Positions 35,831 through 48,195 of a DNA stretch of 64,000 bases are shown here, piece by piece. The stretch's first letter is position 1; each line of letters starts with the position of its first letter. Source of the DNA: Nymphaea colorata (Eukaryota > Streptophyta > Magnoliopsida > Nymphaeales > Nymphaeaceae); the NCBI RefSeq assembly GCF_008831285.2, contig NC_045139.1, positions 35,129,706-35,193,705 on the forward strand, read 5' to 3'. Both the position numbers and the translations under genes were made by a program. The notes beneath the pieces were generated by a model. The model was not told the origin of the DNA. It saw only the letters and a program-made list of their open reading frames with translations, and searched no databases.

Positions 35831-36730
35831 AAAGAGGCTTCATTTTAAAAATTATGATCTTCTTCTTGAAAATCCAATGTGAATCCCCAAAAGCCTTTAG
35901 ATTTGGTAATTCAATGTGAATTCTCAACGGCGATATAAAGTCGAGGGCAACTGATGCCGGTGTTCAGGAAAATCGAAACGAAGATTTAAAGGAGAAGCGC
36001 TCTTCTCTGTCGAGAAGTCGGTACCAATCCCGGAGAAACAAGCGTCAGTTACATTGTTCTTTAGTTCCTGTATATCGCTGCAGAGCATATGAAGCACAAA
36101 GGGACAAAAACTGTGAAAAGTTTTTTGGGCATTTTTCATCCGCCTATCGGAAAATCTCTGCAGCAGACTTTCAAATTTATTGGCAGGAAGGAACCTGCCT
36201 GTGAATCTGTCGCTCTGACGCTTGGACGGTCAGCCGGAAGGTGCTAGGTTGACTGGTGGCCCCACTTCTCGGTTTCTTCAATTCTCCCACTATACCCATT
36301 ATTTTTTCTTTTTTCAACTTTAAGATTTGTCTTCACATAAATTCCTAAAAAAGTTCAAAACAACGGCTACATAACTGGGGTTGTATTGTATTGAGGAAGT
36401 GTCTTCAGTTTGTTCAGTTTGATTCCTATAGGTGTTACTAGCAACGACTACAAATAGTTGCTGCATAGTCTTTGAACTAAAAAAGTGTAATCATCCAAGT
36501 CTAGAAGCAGTCATGAACTCAAGAGCAGGGGCAGGAAGAGGCCGTGGCCTCACCTCTCCCCAAATTTAAGGGTAGTGTTGGTGCCTAATTAAGAAGGATA
36601 GGTTCCTGTTGGCTTTAATTTTTCTGGAAGTGAGAGGTGCACGCTACACCGTGGGTGTGAATGGCTTGACATATTTTTATTTGAATGCCTGTGGAGTCCC
36701 GATGGCCAGTAGCATAGCTACCACGGGGTT

Positions 36731-36752
36731 GGTGTGGGCAACTGCCCACACC
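36731..36752. repeat. Perfect 10-bp inverted repeat, 2-base loop
   Basis: GGTGTGGGCA, then AC, then TGCCCACACC. It sits in a block resembling GGCAGTTGCCCACACCC at 15.30 kb, so it may belong to a dispersed family. Confidence 0.8.
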
Positions 36753-37433
36753 ACCTTGTGTAAATGTTTATAAAATTTTTATTTTAACAAGTGTTGGACT
36801 CAGGCCTAGCCATATGGGCCACACCACAGGCCAATGCCTTGCAGGTATACATGCATCCAATCCATTGCAATATTAAGATGGATCAATGCCACTCTCCGAC
36901 TCCACCACTGCCTGTGGCACCAAAACTCCTAGCCAATCTTTTAGACCCCTTCAAACTTGCATCCACATAAACAGCCAGAATCTCGGGGATTTCATTCCAC
37001 ATGCACATATCAACCAGCTGTGGGACTGTTTGTCTATCAATTTAAACCTTTCTTTTGAGTGGGAATCACTTTCAATCCAAAGTCAAACACACCCCAGTGT
37101 CAAATTCCATAGGAAAAGAAACGAAGGTAGAGGTGAAAGGGAAAAGGAAGAGGGAAAGGGAATGCAGGGTCAGGAAAACTGTAGATGGTAAAGTTGGGAG
37201 TGACCTCAAGTGGGTCTTGCGTTTCATCTCCTCCTCCCTTTGGAGACCGTAGACTTGGAACAACCAGCCATCGCACTCAATCCACTAAACAGGGTGGGAA
37301 TAAAGTAAAGTAATGGTTAAATCCTGTCCAGTGGTTTCTGGCTCTTTCTAGCCAGCAGAACAACCCCTGTCCTCTCCAAAGTTGGTCCTTTACTCAACTT
37401 GCTGTTGAAGCATCAAAGACCCTGATCATGAGA

Positions 37434-37436
<3 letters not shown>

Positions 37437-37496
<60 letters not shown>
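37437..37496. repeat. (AT)18 then (GA)n compound microsatellite
   Basis: An AT run is followed directly by about 11 GA units. Confidence 0.95.
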
Positions 37497-37498
<2 letters not shown>

Positions 37499-39114
37499 GG
37501 GATTTACATGGGCAGGTTTGAGATCAACAGTACAAAAATTTAATCTGCAGATTAGAATTGCAAAGCATGAGTCTAAAACGCTTTATCAGTTGCATGTAAA
37601 TATTATTGGCAGGAAAACACATAATTCAGAACAAGCACACATGGCATGTTTTGCCTGTACACGTGCATAATTTTGAGGCACGTCTCCAGCAGAATGGTAA
37701 TTTAATTCTCACATATTGTAGAAAGGTGCATACATAAAGTTTAATCTCTGAAAGCTTTGGATCTTGGACATATACAGATCAGCCTTGTTTATGTCTACCA
37801 CAAAAGGATCCAATTGAAATTTTGGACATCGGTCTTAATTGCTTACTTTCCAGATTCATGTTCGCCCTTCCTGAGAGCGTTAGATGGATCTGCCATTTCA
37901 GCTTCTATTTCTTTTCAATTTTTTTTGGATTTCTGTTAGTATAATGGTAGCAATCAGTACAGGGATAAGTTAAGGACATTAACTACTTTATTATGAGCTT
38001 GATTGTTGACAGGTTTGTCTTAACATTAGGTGAAGGCAGATGTGGACAATAACAGTATCAGATGAAAGATTGCAATGGCAGCAGAGCATTGAATGAGGGG
38101 CCATCAGACGAAATTTTAGCATTTTCATGAGGGTGGCGTGATAATTTTGACATTGGGACTGTTTGGTTATGCCATACCATGGAAGAGACAAGGAAATTAT
38201 GGTAACCAGGGTTACCCCTCCCACTGACGGTGATGTCACAATAGTAAGAAAAAAGATGCTCACTGCAACCAAGAGATGGGACATGGCCTTGGACCCCCCA
38301 AGTATGGAAGATGTGTCAAGCAATTAAAATCCTGCTGCAGATCATCATCTTCGAAGAAGTTTCTCTCTTTATCCAATGAATTAGAAACCAGTTTACTTAT
38401 CAAAAGAACGAAACTAACTTGAGAGAGAGAGAGAGCCAGAAACAATTGGTAGATTGGTAGATAATATATACACTGAATATCCTTTTCCCCAAGAGGAATT
38501 TATACATGCACAAGAGAGTCTAACGGATTAGTAAGGGAAAAGAATGCAACAATCTTCAGCAAAGCATACAAAAGGGAAATTCGAACGACGCCCATAACAA
38601 GCTTCTAGTCACTTCATGATCCTGTAGATTGGTGAGAATGCAACAACCAAAGAAGAAGAAAACTAAAGGACAAAAAAATGTATAAAAGGTAGAAAGCAAA
38701 AATTATTTATTTATTTTTTGCTTGGGGTTCTCTTATTTCTACATTTCCTTCACATTTCTGTGTCCCCCATCCTGTGTCTTGCAAGAAGACACTCAGGGAC
38801 AGGAACAGGGATGTTCAGGTGAAGATGCCCACTTCATTGAAACTTTTGGGAGCCAACAAATGCTTGTATCTTCAGGTGGGCTTCTCAGAAACTGCTGATT
38901 TTGGTCGTGAAAGGTCCCCCCTCTTGTAATCTGAAAAACTAAAATACCAAAGAAGATATTGTTAAAAAAAGTGTAACTAATAAAAAATTAAGAAAGAAAA
39001 GGAAGCGAGAGAATTTAGAGCTAGTTTTTGCTGTAGCAGATGGTACAAATCCTTTCATAAAATAGATGCTGGGAATTTTGACTGACCGTGTGTGTGTGCA
39101 GGGTTTACTTTTCA

Positions 39115-40688
39115 CTAAAAGAAACCCATTTTCTTCAACAATCCTTCATCAGTGAACCTCTGCATCTGGTTCTCCATGTTCCATACAAGACCGCCATGTC
39201 CCTTTTAGCAAGTGAACGAAAAAGTACAGCATAAGTTTTGGTCTTCTTCATCTTTTTCTATTTTTAATAACAAACAGAGTCAGACAGACGGGGAACTTTA
39301 GGTGGTTTTCCTGTACCTGAGATGCAGCGTTTTGGTTCAGGTCACGAAGCAAAACGGAGTAGTCTGGACTGTTCAGCATGGAGAAATTGTTTGTCATGGG
39401 AAAAGCAGAACCATCAGCAGCTCGAGAAAATCTATCAGATTCGGTTGCGGAAGGTGAAAAACTTGACTCTTGAAGTGCTGGTAATGGAGCTGACAAGCTC
39501 TGTAAGATCCAAAAGCAAGAAAATGGGAAACAGATTAGCAAGTGCAAAGAGCAACTGCGGAACATGTAAATAGAGCTAGCAGAAAATTTCCGTCGAAAGG
39601 AAATTTACCTCTTGTTTTACACCATAGTCGTCAAGATCGACACTGAAGTTGTACACCATGGGATTCAAAGAGGCAAGCTTCATGGACAGAAACTGGAGTT
39701 GTTCAAAATTTGAAAGTCAGTTAACCGAGGATTTAGAAACAGTAGATAATTGTCCCTTTACGCCAACAAAGTCACAAACCAGTTACCTCCACTTGATTTT
39801 GCAAGGATTGCACATAGTTGATTATTTCATCCAACATGAGGGCCTTTCCAGTTACCTGTTTCACAAAGTAAACACGCCGCAACATCAGAAAAGAGTGGGG
39901 AAAATAGAAAGTAAGGAAGCCGATATAAGGTTCAGTTCACAGACCTTGTCACAGCCCGGAACAAGCTCCTGCAACATCTTCATCCTTTCACTGATTTTTT
40001 CTCTCCTTACCTTCATTCACATATTAACAAGAAAATTTAGTTTAAGATTTGATTTCAATTTGCAGAAAAACTATTTCGAATTCTTCAAGATCATTACTCT
40101 TTCTGCAAGGCTGTGGCTATCTGTTGCTTGTCCTCTCCTTGCCCTCACATGAATGTATCCTTTTGTAGAATCGTCGTTTTCCTTCTTCTCTTCTGCCTCT
40201 TTCGCTTTGTTCCCAACCTTCGTTTTCTTCGCTTTCCCATCCCTCGTTTCCTAGAAAACTCAAATACCCAAACATCAGTCGACCGCAAAAAAGCATAAAG
40301 GAGAAACACAAGTACACAAACTTCAGCCTATATTGCGTTTCGCTTCGTGGGTTTTTCTTGGTTTTGCATTTACCTTGCAGGAAACATCAGAGTTCCTCTT
40401 CTTTTTGTCCATCGCCTTCTGATCACCAACATTGGTGCACCTCATTTCGGGCTCCTGCCCACCCTTCTTCTGCAAGTCCTCCATCACCTCCACAATCTGG
40501 CCCAGAGAGCCAGGGCCATGAATGTGGTTATGGTGACGATCCAAATGGGCACCATAAGGAGGGGGAAGAACAGGGGAAGCACCCACCATGGTCTCAGAAC
40601 CAGAGGGTCGAGTGCTGCTGATCTGACTCACATTCATATCGTTCTGCAACACAAAGTCTAGAAAAGGGTGGTCTGCAAAGGCTGACAT
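39115..40688 (-). CDS. bHLH transcription factor, BEE/CIB class (bHLH137-like)
   Basis: Seven exons on the minus strand: 40688-40374, 40250-40098, 40010-39945, 39855-39787, 39692-39609, 39499-39317 and 39201-39115, all GT-AG and all phase 0, giving 318 aa. The N-terminal 105 aa are variable. After a Lys/Glu-rich nuclear-localisation-like stretch comes the basic region [20 protein letters not shown] (about 139-158) with the His151-Glu155-Arg159 triad that reads E-box DNA. Then follow helix 1 (ISERMKMLQELVPGC), the loop DKVTGKA, and helix 2 (LDEIINYVQSLQNQVEFLSM). The tail ends LVWNMENQMQRF ... [24 protein letters not shown] and the exon cuts inside the bHLH are typical of Arabidopsis subfamily XII (BEE, CIB, bHLH137). 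Members bind E/G-boxes and act in brassinosteroid- or light-linked growth; that role here is inferred. LNPMVYNFSVDLDDY after helix 2 is what makes me favour bHLH137. The gene looks intact. Confidence 0.88.
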
Positions 40689-40723
40689 TGGGAGGATGGA
40701 TTGCGGATAATTGAGAAAGAGTT

Positions 40724-40750
40724 AGAGAGAGAGAGAGAGAGAGAGAGAGA
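40724..40750 (-). repeat. (CT)n tract in the bHLH gene leader
   Basis: A GA run on the plus strand, CT on the coding strand, 36-62 bp upstream of the start codon and downstream of the TATA-like box. CT-rich leaders near the start are common in plant genes. Confidence 0.85.
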
Positions 40751-40811
40751 CCAGTAGTGCAAACAGCAAGTCAAGGAAAGGTGGGCGTTCAGAGGGAGAG
40801 AGCACGATGGT

Positions 40812-40820
40812 CTATATAAA
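40812..40820 (-). promoter_or_regulatory. TATA-like box of the bHLH gene
   Basis: The minus strand reads TTTATATAG about 125 bp upstream of the ATG. A start of transcription about 30 bp downstream (near 40,780) would leave a leader of roughly 90 bp that includes the CT tract. Assigned by sequence and position only. Confidence 0.55.
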
Positions 40821-42049
40821 GAGGAGGGACAGAGCAAGCGGCTCTAGCGTTTCCTCCACCATGCATGAAATTCTCTCTATATTTGACTAGTCCGAAGATA
40901 GTGCTTTTTTTTTTCCAATTTCTACTGTCCCTCGTTATCCGGGAAGAAGATTATACTCTTTAGGGATTAGCGATCATTAAAATAACTTCATGTACACATG
41001 GACGTTCGTTTCTGTCCGCGAATCTAAAGGGAAATTATTTAATTTTGTGTAAATCATCAACTTGTTGCTGACATGATTCACGATTTCTTACAGTTAAAAC
41101 TTAATTAATCAAAAATCAATGATAAGGAATAAGCTTCTAACAGTGTTGCCAAGATCAAATTGGAATCAATGAGAACCCAACTGACAGGAAAACTGTAAGA
41201 CGAATTCCAGAATTTAAGGGGACACATGAACCGACCGCTTTTCTCCTAAATTGGCGAAGCGGCAGCTAATTCTGCCGATTCAGTGTCATATTCAAAAAAA
41301 TGACTGTCGTTCCATGGAAAGAATATTCAACTCTAATTGGCAGTGAAAGTCATCTCTCTGTTTTTTTCTGAGGTCCAAGGTTGCTTGAAGATGTTTATGG
41401 TTCTAAAATACACCCTTTCATTTAAGTGTGGTGCATGTCATTGTTTAAAGTTTAAAAGCTACAGAAATAGAACTACAAATGAACTCTCACCGACCCACCA
41501 GCCAAACCAGCTACGGTGTGCTCGTTTGAGAAAAAAAAAATCTTAAAATTATGATGACAATGGTTCCTCTTATTAACAATAATTGCATTTGTAAAATTTC
41601 ATCTAAGAACGAATAAAAGATAGTATATATGTTGGTTCCACATATGCTTTATATATAATGCAATAATAAAGCTTATAGTAGTGTTTGAATTCAAATTTCC
41701 ATATGATAGGAATCCGAGATACGACAAAATGGATCCGTGGCCCATTTTGTTTTCCAAGTAATAGTTCAAGTTTTCTCCCAGCTGCAAAAGATAGGCGTAT
41801 TTACCGACAGCCTAAAAAGGACAGAGTTTTCGGTTTCTTAATTTTTCTTTTCACCTTTTCTTTTTTTTAAAAATGCTTATTAAATTTGAAAAGGGTGTGC
41901 TTAAAAAAGTAGCTTGCTAGTTAGACATTAACCTTTTATATGCTTAGCTTGAAAAAGGAAAAGTGAAATCGAGGCCAGCAAGGTTTGGATTTTTTGAAAG
42001 AAGACCTTGGATTTTGACTTTTCTAATTGGATTTGTCCTTTTAGGTGGC

Positions 42050-44620
42050 ACTTTTAGGGGCTATTTAGTATCAATAATAAATTATTACTATTTAACAAAA
42101 CTGTCTTAAAAATTAAGACAGATTCATGAAATCCTGTAACATAAGGTTATATGAATTTACCCCAAATTTTAAAGCAAAATTATTGGATAGAATCAATTTG
42201 TTATGGACATCAAACGGCTTCCTAAAGACGATTTGGTTGCCCAAAATTTTATATCAGGGTTTACACATGTATAATGTAACTTGCGTTCAAACGTAAGATA
42301 TTACAGCTATGACAAAATACGAATCTACAGCTATTAGAAAATAAGAATTTAGAATCCGTGAATTTAAGATCCTGAGACCTTAAATCCCATTCGGTCTAAG
42401 ATTCAAGGTATCAAACACAATGGGGACCAACAGCAGTCCCATTAAGCTCCGGTGCTTTGGGGTGACACATCTTCCCTCCTATATCACCATATTGGTGGGA
42501 GTTAACCCTGCTACGAAGATGCAGAATTCACGCAATTGTCCCTTGTAGAAGCATTGAGGAGGCATTTGATTACCCCATATCATTGATTTGAGGGTGCTTA
42601 ATTTAAAGTGGGGCTCATATTAAATTCATGGTTCTGACAGAAAGCTGATTTGAGGACTATTAAGGTCTCCCTTGCGTCTTAAATTTATAGATCTGAAATT
42701 AGAGAGCAAGAACCTGACGTGAAACCCATAAATTCCATGACGTAATTCAAGCCTCTTTCAAACAAAAAATTTGAAATCTTTGTTAATAACCAATTACATA
42801 AAATATCTCAAAGGGTGTTTGTATAAGAACGATTTGTGAGTGTCCAATAAATCTATCTCAAAAATTAAACCAGATTCATGTAATATTGGATTCTAGTGCT
42901 CTTTGAATTTGCCCCTTTTTTTTGGTACATTCCTCAAACATTCACAAACTGTTCCATTGTCCAAATGTCTCTTTAGAGGTCGTTTGACGTATGAAACAGT
43001 ATGTGAGTGTTTCATGAATTTGTTTCAAACTTAGGCAGATGTACTGGAGACGTGCTTTCTAGTGTCCAATGAATCTGCTAAACATGCCCAATCAATATGC
43101 CCCAATCTTAGGACAGACTCATGAAACACTCACATATTATTCTATCTACAAAAGCTGGGATCACTTTATATTATCTAAAAATAACTAAGTCTCCCATAAT
43201 GAATTTATAAATTTGCATTTTAGTGAATACACACAAACACAAAACACGAGGTGTCGGTGAACGGCATCTCAGTTGAACGGCAAGTACAAATATAAGGGTA
43301 CAATTTTTTCCTTTTTCTTGTGTGGTTAATGCCAAACATCTTAAATTTCAAGTATTGTGTACACTTGGGTGCAAAATTTGAGGGTAAGAGATATTTTAGA
43401 CGTTGTGATTTTTTTGGGCTAGATATAGAAGACTCTGTCACCCAAAAGGGTACAACGAGATTCGAACTCTTCACCAGCTACCTCCTACATAACGCCCTCT
43501 CAAGCTGTCAAATTGTTAAGTTGTGATTAGATGACTCATTTCTCGACAACTGAAGATGAGATAATGTTCTCTAAATATAGTTGAAGTGAGGAGAATTAGA
43601 TAATAAAATTTCAGTATTGAAATAAGTTCAATTCAAGGAATTTCAAGTTAAGCCCCTTTAAGTGCCCAATTTACTACAAGCTTCATTCTTTTTTTTTTTT
43701 CCAATAATTCAAGAGGAAAATTCAATCTCGAACCTTCATGCAAGCAATGTTAAGTATGCCCACTTTAACACCTTTTGTTCTTTTCTCTTTCTCTTTCTTT
43801 TGCTGGCCAAACTCGGAGATAATGCAGTGTGCCCATAAAAAAATTCAAAGCGATGGTTGGTATTATCACAAAAATAATATTGAACCCAATGGCATCCGAA
43901 GCCTCCAAACATGTAATGCTCAAACTAACGGCTAATAATTCCTGCTGGTGGCTTCAATATCTTTTTACGTTTATGTTATCCAGAATGGGCCCTAGCTTCT
44001 ACTTCTTGCTCTGAACGCATTTATACAAGCACAGGAGCGAAAGAGGATTACTCTTTTTTAACCCCAATATGTGGTTTCCCTTTCAATTCTTAGAAAAGCA
44101 TTTGGACCGTGAACTTAAGAAGAATTATGAGGTTGCCCCTTGCTCCAAGGTCAAAGCTATGCTTGCATTTCTTTGGCTTTGGTGGAGCTAGAAATTTTTC
44201 GCTAATGGACACTGATGGTCGAAAGACTGAATTGCAAAGGCTCGAAACTTCCTTTTTGTTTTGGTTGAATGGAGTGAAGGGGCACTAAGTCAAGTCTAAG
44301 ACTCGTACCTAAAGGCACCAACCAAGGTCCATAAGGTTCGTTTGGCAAAACATATACTTTTTGAGTGTCCTATCAATTTACCCTAAAGATTGAGGTTGGT
44401 ATATGCAACAATAGTTCTAGCGTTCCATGAATGAGATGCTCAGAAGTGTCCTTACAACCAAACAATCCCTAAGAGGTTGAATGTTCCGCAATAGGGACTC
44501 ACCTTGAGCGTCTCATGAATCTGCACAAAGATTTGGTCAAATTCATGGAACATTAGTTCTAATGTTTCATGAATCTACCTAAAGATTTAGGCAGATTCAC
44601 AAGATAATCATAAAGTGTCC
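42050..44620. repeat. Cluster of decayed CAGATTCATGAAA repeats
   Basis: At least four partial copies (near 42.05, 42.82, 42.97 and 44.33 kb) begin with a GG..TGTTTG/GGCTATTT-type string and contain CAGATTCATG-type words. One ending ACCAAATAGCCC lies at 50.91 kb. The ends resemble those of MITEs, but I cannot fix boundaries or target duplications. Confidence 0.4.
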
Positions 44621-44772
44621 TCTAGGGCTCATATTTAAGGGCACCAAACCACTAACCCATGTCAAATGAGAGGAGCCCATATGGCTGGAGCTAGGGCTAA
44701 ATTTCCTCTTAGTTCAAAATCCACAAACCTTGTACTAAAAGTTTCATCCATCTCTTCAATACAATATTGTAT

Positions 44773-44773
<1 letters not shown>

Positions 44774-44809
<36 letters not shown>

Positions 44810-44810
44810 G
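44774..44810. repeat. Compound (AC)n(AT)n microsatellite
   Basis: About 10 AC units followed by about 8 AT units. Confidence 0.9.
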
Positions 44811-47760
44811 AGTTTGATTTGTTTTCTTTCTTTCAGACAGTTCTCTACAGTGTTGTAAAAATATACTGTGTCGTACAGCTGCTGATTCGGTGAATCAGCT
44901 AATTCAGCAATTTAGATGAGCTTACAGAAAGTATCCATTTAAGACATGACACTCCCTAAAGTTTCATTCCTATAAAAGAAGTCTTTGGATCCTTAAAACA
45001 AGCATGCGAACTCGTAGAGGCCTATACGACCTAAAACCTTTTAGTCCTTTAACTCATAGAAGAAGAGATCTAAGTATCCCCAAAACATCATTAACACCAT
45101 ATACAAGTATTTAATGATCATAGATGAGGTTAGCTATTGTCATTATCATATGTTAATCTTCCATCCTGTTTGAATTAGAGCTGAATTATAAATGTTCTTT
45201 AATGCTCCATGGTGTCACTTTTTCCCTACTTTTTTTCCTCCAAGCTTTCGCTTGTCTTCCTCTACTTCTTTATGTTTCTTCAGCGGGCATCAAATCACTT
45301 GTTTGTACACATCTACAGCTGTGGCCTTTGAAGTTATCCCTAAATATGCAGACAGAGTTATGGATGGAGTTCTCTTTATCTTTTGCCTTTATTAGGGCTT
45401 TCCCAAGACTTATTCCAATATGCTCATTCCTTATCGTCTGCCATCTAGACCCATTGTACCTTTTGATCTTTGAATCTCATTCTTTTCTTGAACAAAATGT
45501 TGGGTGTTGATCATAAAAAATGAAGTCATAATTCTTTTCAACCACAGATTTTTCTTTTTCAATCTTAGTTGGCAAAAATGAGGTGGGTAGAGAAGAAGCT
45601 TTGAGAAGAGATTTGCTTTAAACCATGATCTGTTTCTTGAACGGAGTGGCTGCAGCTTTGGTTATGATAGAAAATAGATCTAGACGACGAGAAAGTTCAG
45701 TTGATGGGGGTTTCCTTCTCGAGTCAATTAAGCGGTCTGGTTGCACACCTGGCTTTAACCCTGCGGCCGAAAATGTCCATCTCAAATTTCGAACTCAAAA
45801 CGTCTTATCAACCAAATGACCTTTTATGATCTAGTTGTCCCTAACAATGAGGCTCTTCATGAGCTTAAAAGCTGATCATTAAAAACTACCAACTTTTTAA
45901 TAAAGGAAAAGACGACATGATCAGATGGGTAGGTAGCCATCTACGGGGAGTTGGCCGAATCCACACGGGGAGTTAGCCGATTGGATTCAAAGTGGCTGTT
46001 ACAGACTGATCTGACAAGAGCAAGAAGCCCCATCTCGGCAAAATTACAAAAGCATTATTGTTGAGAGATAGATAGCTAGAGTATTTCACCCCAACAGGCA
46101 AGAATGAAGACTGAGATTTGTTGCAGTTAGCTGTGGTGGGGTGGTAAGGAAGCAACGGAGATTGAGGTGGGAATTGAAGGAGGAGTGGGCGTCCATGGCT
46201 GCAGGATCGAGTGAGGCCGTATTGGCTCCTGTTGGTCTTACCAGATGCCGACTAGAGGAGGAGAAGGAGAAGCTCTGTGGAGAGAATGGAAAGGAGGGTA
46301 AGGCCACATGCCCATGCTCTTCGTCTCTACAACAACAAAAACACTGCAAGTATAGTGCCTTCCCGGGACGAACCTCAGGGACCCTCCCTCCCCAACAAGG
46401 AGGAAGCAAACCGACATCCATACAACAGAAGGGTTATGTCATTACCAGACAACCATAACTTCTTTCACGGCAGCTCAAGTAAATATTTTTTCCACGGGGA
46501 ATCGAGTCTTAGTTACCGCAGGATAACCCCCAGAGAGAGAGAGAGAGAGATCTCATTCAATCAACACTATTTGTTGGTATGACAGCAACCCATGTCTCTG
46601 GTACAGGTTTTGGGAACACTGTGTCGAGAATGTCAATACCAAACTCAAGTGATTGTCCATCACCATTAAAATCAGATTACAGCTTACTTGAAATAAGAAA
46701 AAAAAGACAATTCAAGATAAAAAAACCAAAGAACCATGAGAGAGACAGAGCGAAAGCCTCTAGAAATGTAGATTTACCAATTTGTCACATCAAAGTGCTT
46801 TTAAAACTAAAATTACTGAACTTCATACACAAAATTATACAGTTGAATCTCTTTTGTTTTTAAAGTCGTTCCTATCTTTTGAATCGAAAGTTATAATATT
46901 GGTAGAGCTGGTTTTGTAAGCAAAGCACAAGAAAGCATCGTTTGTCTTCGGCTCAAACTCATCCCTACGTATCTGCATATGCGTGGGTGTGGCAGACGTT
47001 TTGTCCCGAAGCCATGGACAGATGTTGGTTCACTAAAAGTAACTTCTTCCTTCTTTCTTTCTCTCACTAGAGCAAGAGATGGGCAGTGCTATAGATAGCA
47101 GTAGCAAGTGTAGAGGCATAGGGACTGATTTTAAAGTGCCGGCAAGGCATCTGAGAGGTACCCATCAATGGAGAGAGGCTCTGCCCTTCCTATTGCAACA
47201 GAAGTTGTCTCTCGAGTGAATAAAAAAGCTTGTATTTGTAAGAGTTACCACAATAAATTTATTGCAGAATGTGAGCACATCTCCAACTTTAATTGTAACT
47301 TTTCATATTGCTCTTCAAATCGACAAATCTCATAAATCACAAGAAAAGGATGTCCTCTCTGGATCTTGGTTGAGCACAATTACCACAGAATAGAAGGCTG
47401 TGGTAAATAGCTTTTTGGGGATCCAGGAAACTACCAAACAGGGAAAATAAATTCTCTCCTTCTCTGCATCACCTTTCAGAAGTGCAGACAAACGAGAGTG
47501 GTAGTAATTTTGGACTAAAACAGCCATCCCTTTTTTGGATTTTTCCTTGTCTATCTTCCACTTTTCCCAAGACAAAAAGGGTCATTGTAATTAGCTTTTA
47601 TAGAATACACAGTTGCTTTATGGATTGAACTATTGCAGGCATGGAGTCAACTTCTTAGGGTAGAGTGGTAGGATTTAGCTTGATGAAATAATGTAAGATC
47701 AACTGTGGAGTATGAATGTCAACTTCTCATTCAAACGGGGCATGAAAAGAAATCAAGTCT

Positions 47761-47966
47761 CTAACACCTTAAAAGTTTAGTTTTGTGTTGAAGATTATGA
47801 GAGAACTTCAAAAACTTATGAAAAAGTTGTTAAAGTGGTTGGTTGTCCTGGTTCTTAACTTTTTTCGAGCTGAGTCTGAAACTATTTAGGGGTGGTTTGA
47901 GATCCGTCAAACTAGGGCTCGAGCTCTGTGTGGGAGTGGGTTGGGTCGTTACAATCGTATCAGAGA
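47761..47966 (+). mobile_element. LTR relic 1 with PBS-like junction
   Basis: The segment starts TAACACCTTAAAAG and ends GGGTTGGGTCGTTACA at 47,953, followed at once by ATCGTATCAGAGAAC. The latter resembles TTGGTATCAGAGCA, the usual primer-binding site. The body has AAGTGGTTGGTTGTCCTGGT and GAGATCCGTCAAACTA, both repeated in relic 2. Confidence 0.55.
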
Positions 47967-48031
47967 ACAGTTTAACAATCAAAACTGTGGCACCTTACAT
48001 ATGGATGCGTGTATCTTAAGGGATGATAGAT

Positions 48032-48195
48032 TATAACACCCCAAAATTTCAATCTTGTATTAAAGATCGTGAGAGATCATCAACGACTTATAAAGACATT
48101 GTTAAAGTGATTGGTTATCCTGGTTCATAGCCTTTTTTCGGGCTGAATCCAAAACTGCTAAGGAGCAGGTTGAGATCCGTCAAACTAACATCCTG
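48032..48195 (+). mobile_element. LTR relic 2, same family as relic 1
   Basis: It starts TATAACACCCCAAAATTTC and runs parallel to relic 1 at an offset of about 272 bp: GATCGTGAGAGATCATC, AAAGTGATTGGTTATCCTGG, TTTTTTCGGGCTGAATCC, GAGATCCGTCAAACTAA. It then loses similarity before the GTCGTTACA end. The pair could be tandem LTR remains of one element whose interior was lost, or two insertions. Confidence 0.55.

Larger units (their letters stand above)
35831..39100. other. Intergenic, downstream of the bHLH gene
   Basis: It includes a perfect short palindrome at 36,731-36,752 and an AT/GA microsatellite at 37,437-37,495. The part nearest 39.1 kb would hold the 3' untranslated region of the minus-strand bHLH gene. 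No other gene is recognised. Confidence 0.5.
40830..47760. other. Intergenic, decayed repeats, no gene recognised
   Basis: From about 42.05 to 44.62 kb several segments repeat the words GGCTATTTAG/CGTTTG, CAGATTCATGAAA and GTGTCCAATGAATCT, probably a decayed dispersed family. SSRs lie at 44,774-44,810 (AC then AT) and 46,530-46,550 (GA). Open frames of about 105-111 codons on both strands at 46.09-46.46 kb are unrecognised. Confidence 0.5.

Noticed and set aside
39115-40688. The bHLH gene as the LAX1 partner of the LAX2-like gene
   Set aside because: LAX1 belongs to a different bHLH group without the [18 protein letters not shown] signature. The genes are about 25 kb apart and nothing in the sequence links them.
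43435-43515. Minus-strand segment with AGTTCGAATCTCG resembling a tRNA B box
   Set aside because: No A box at proper spacing and no cloverleaf. Probably part of a degenerate repeat.
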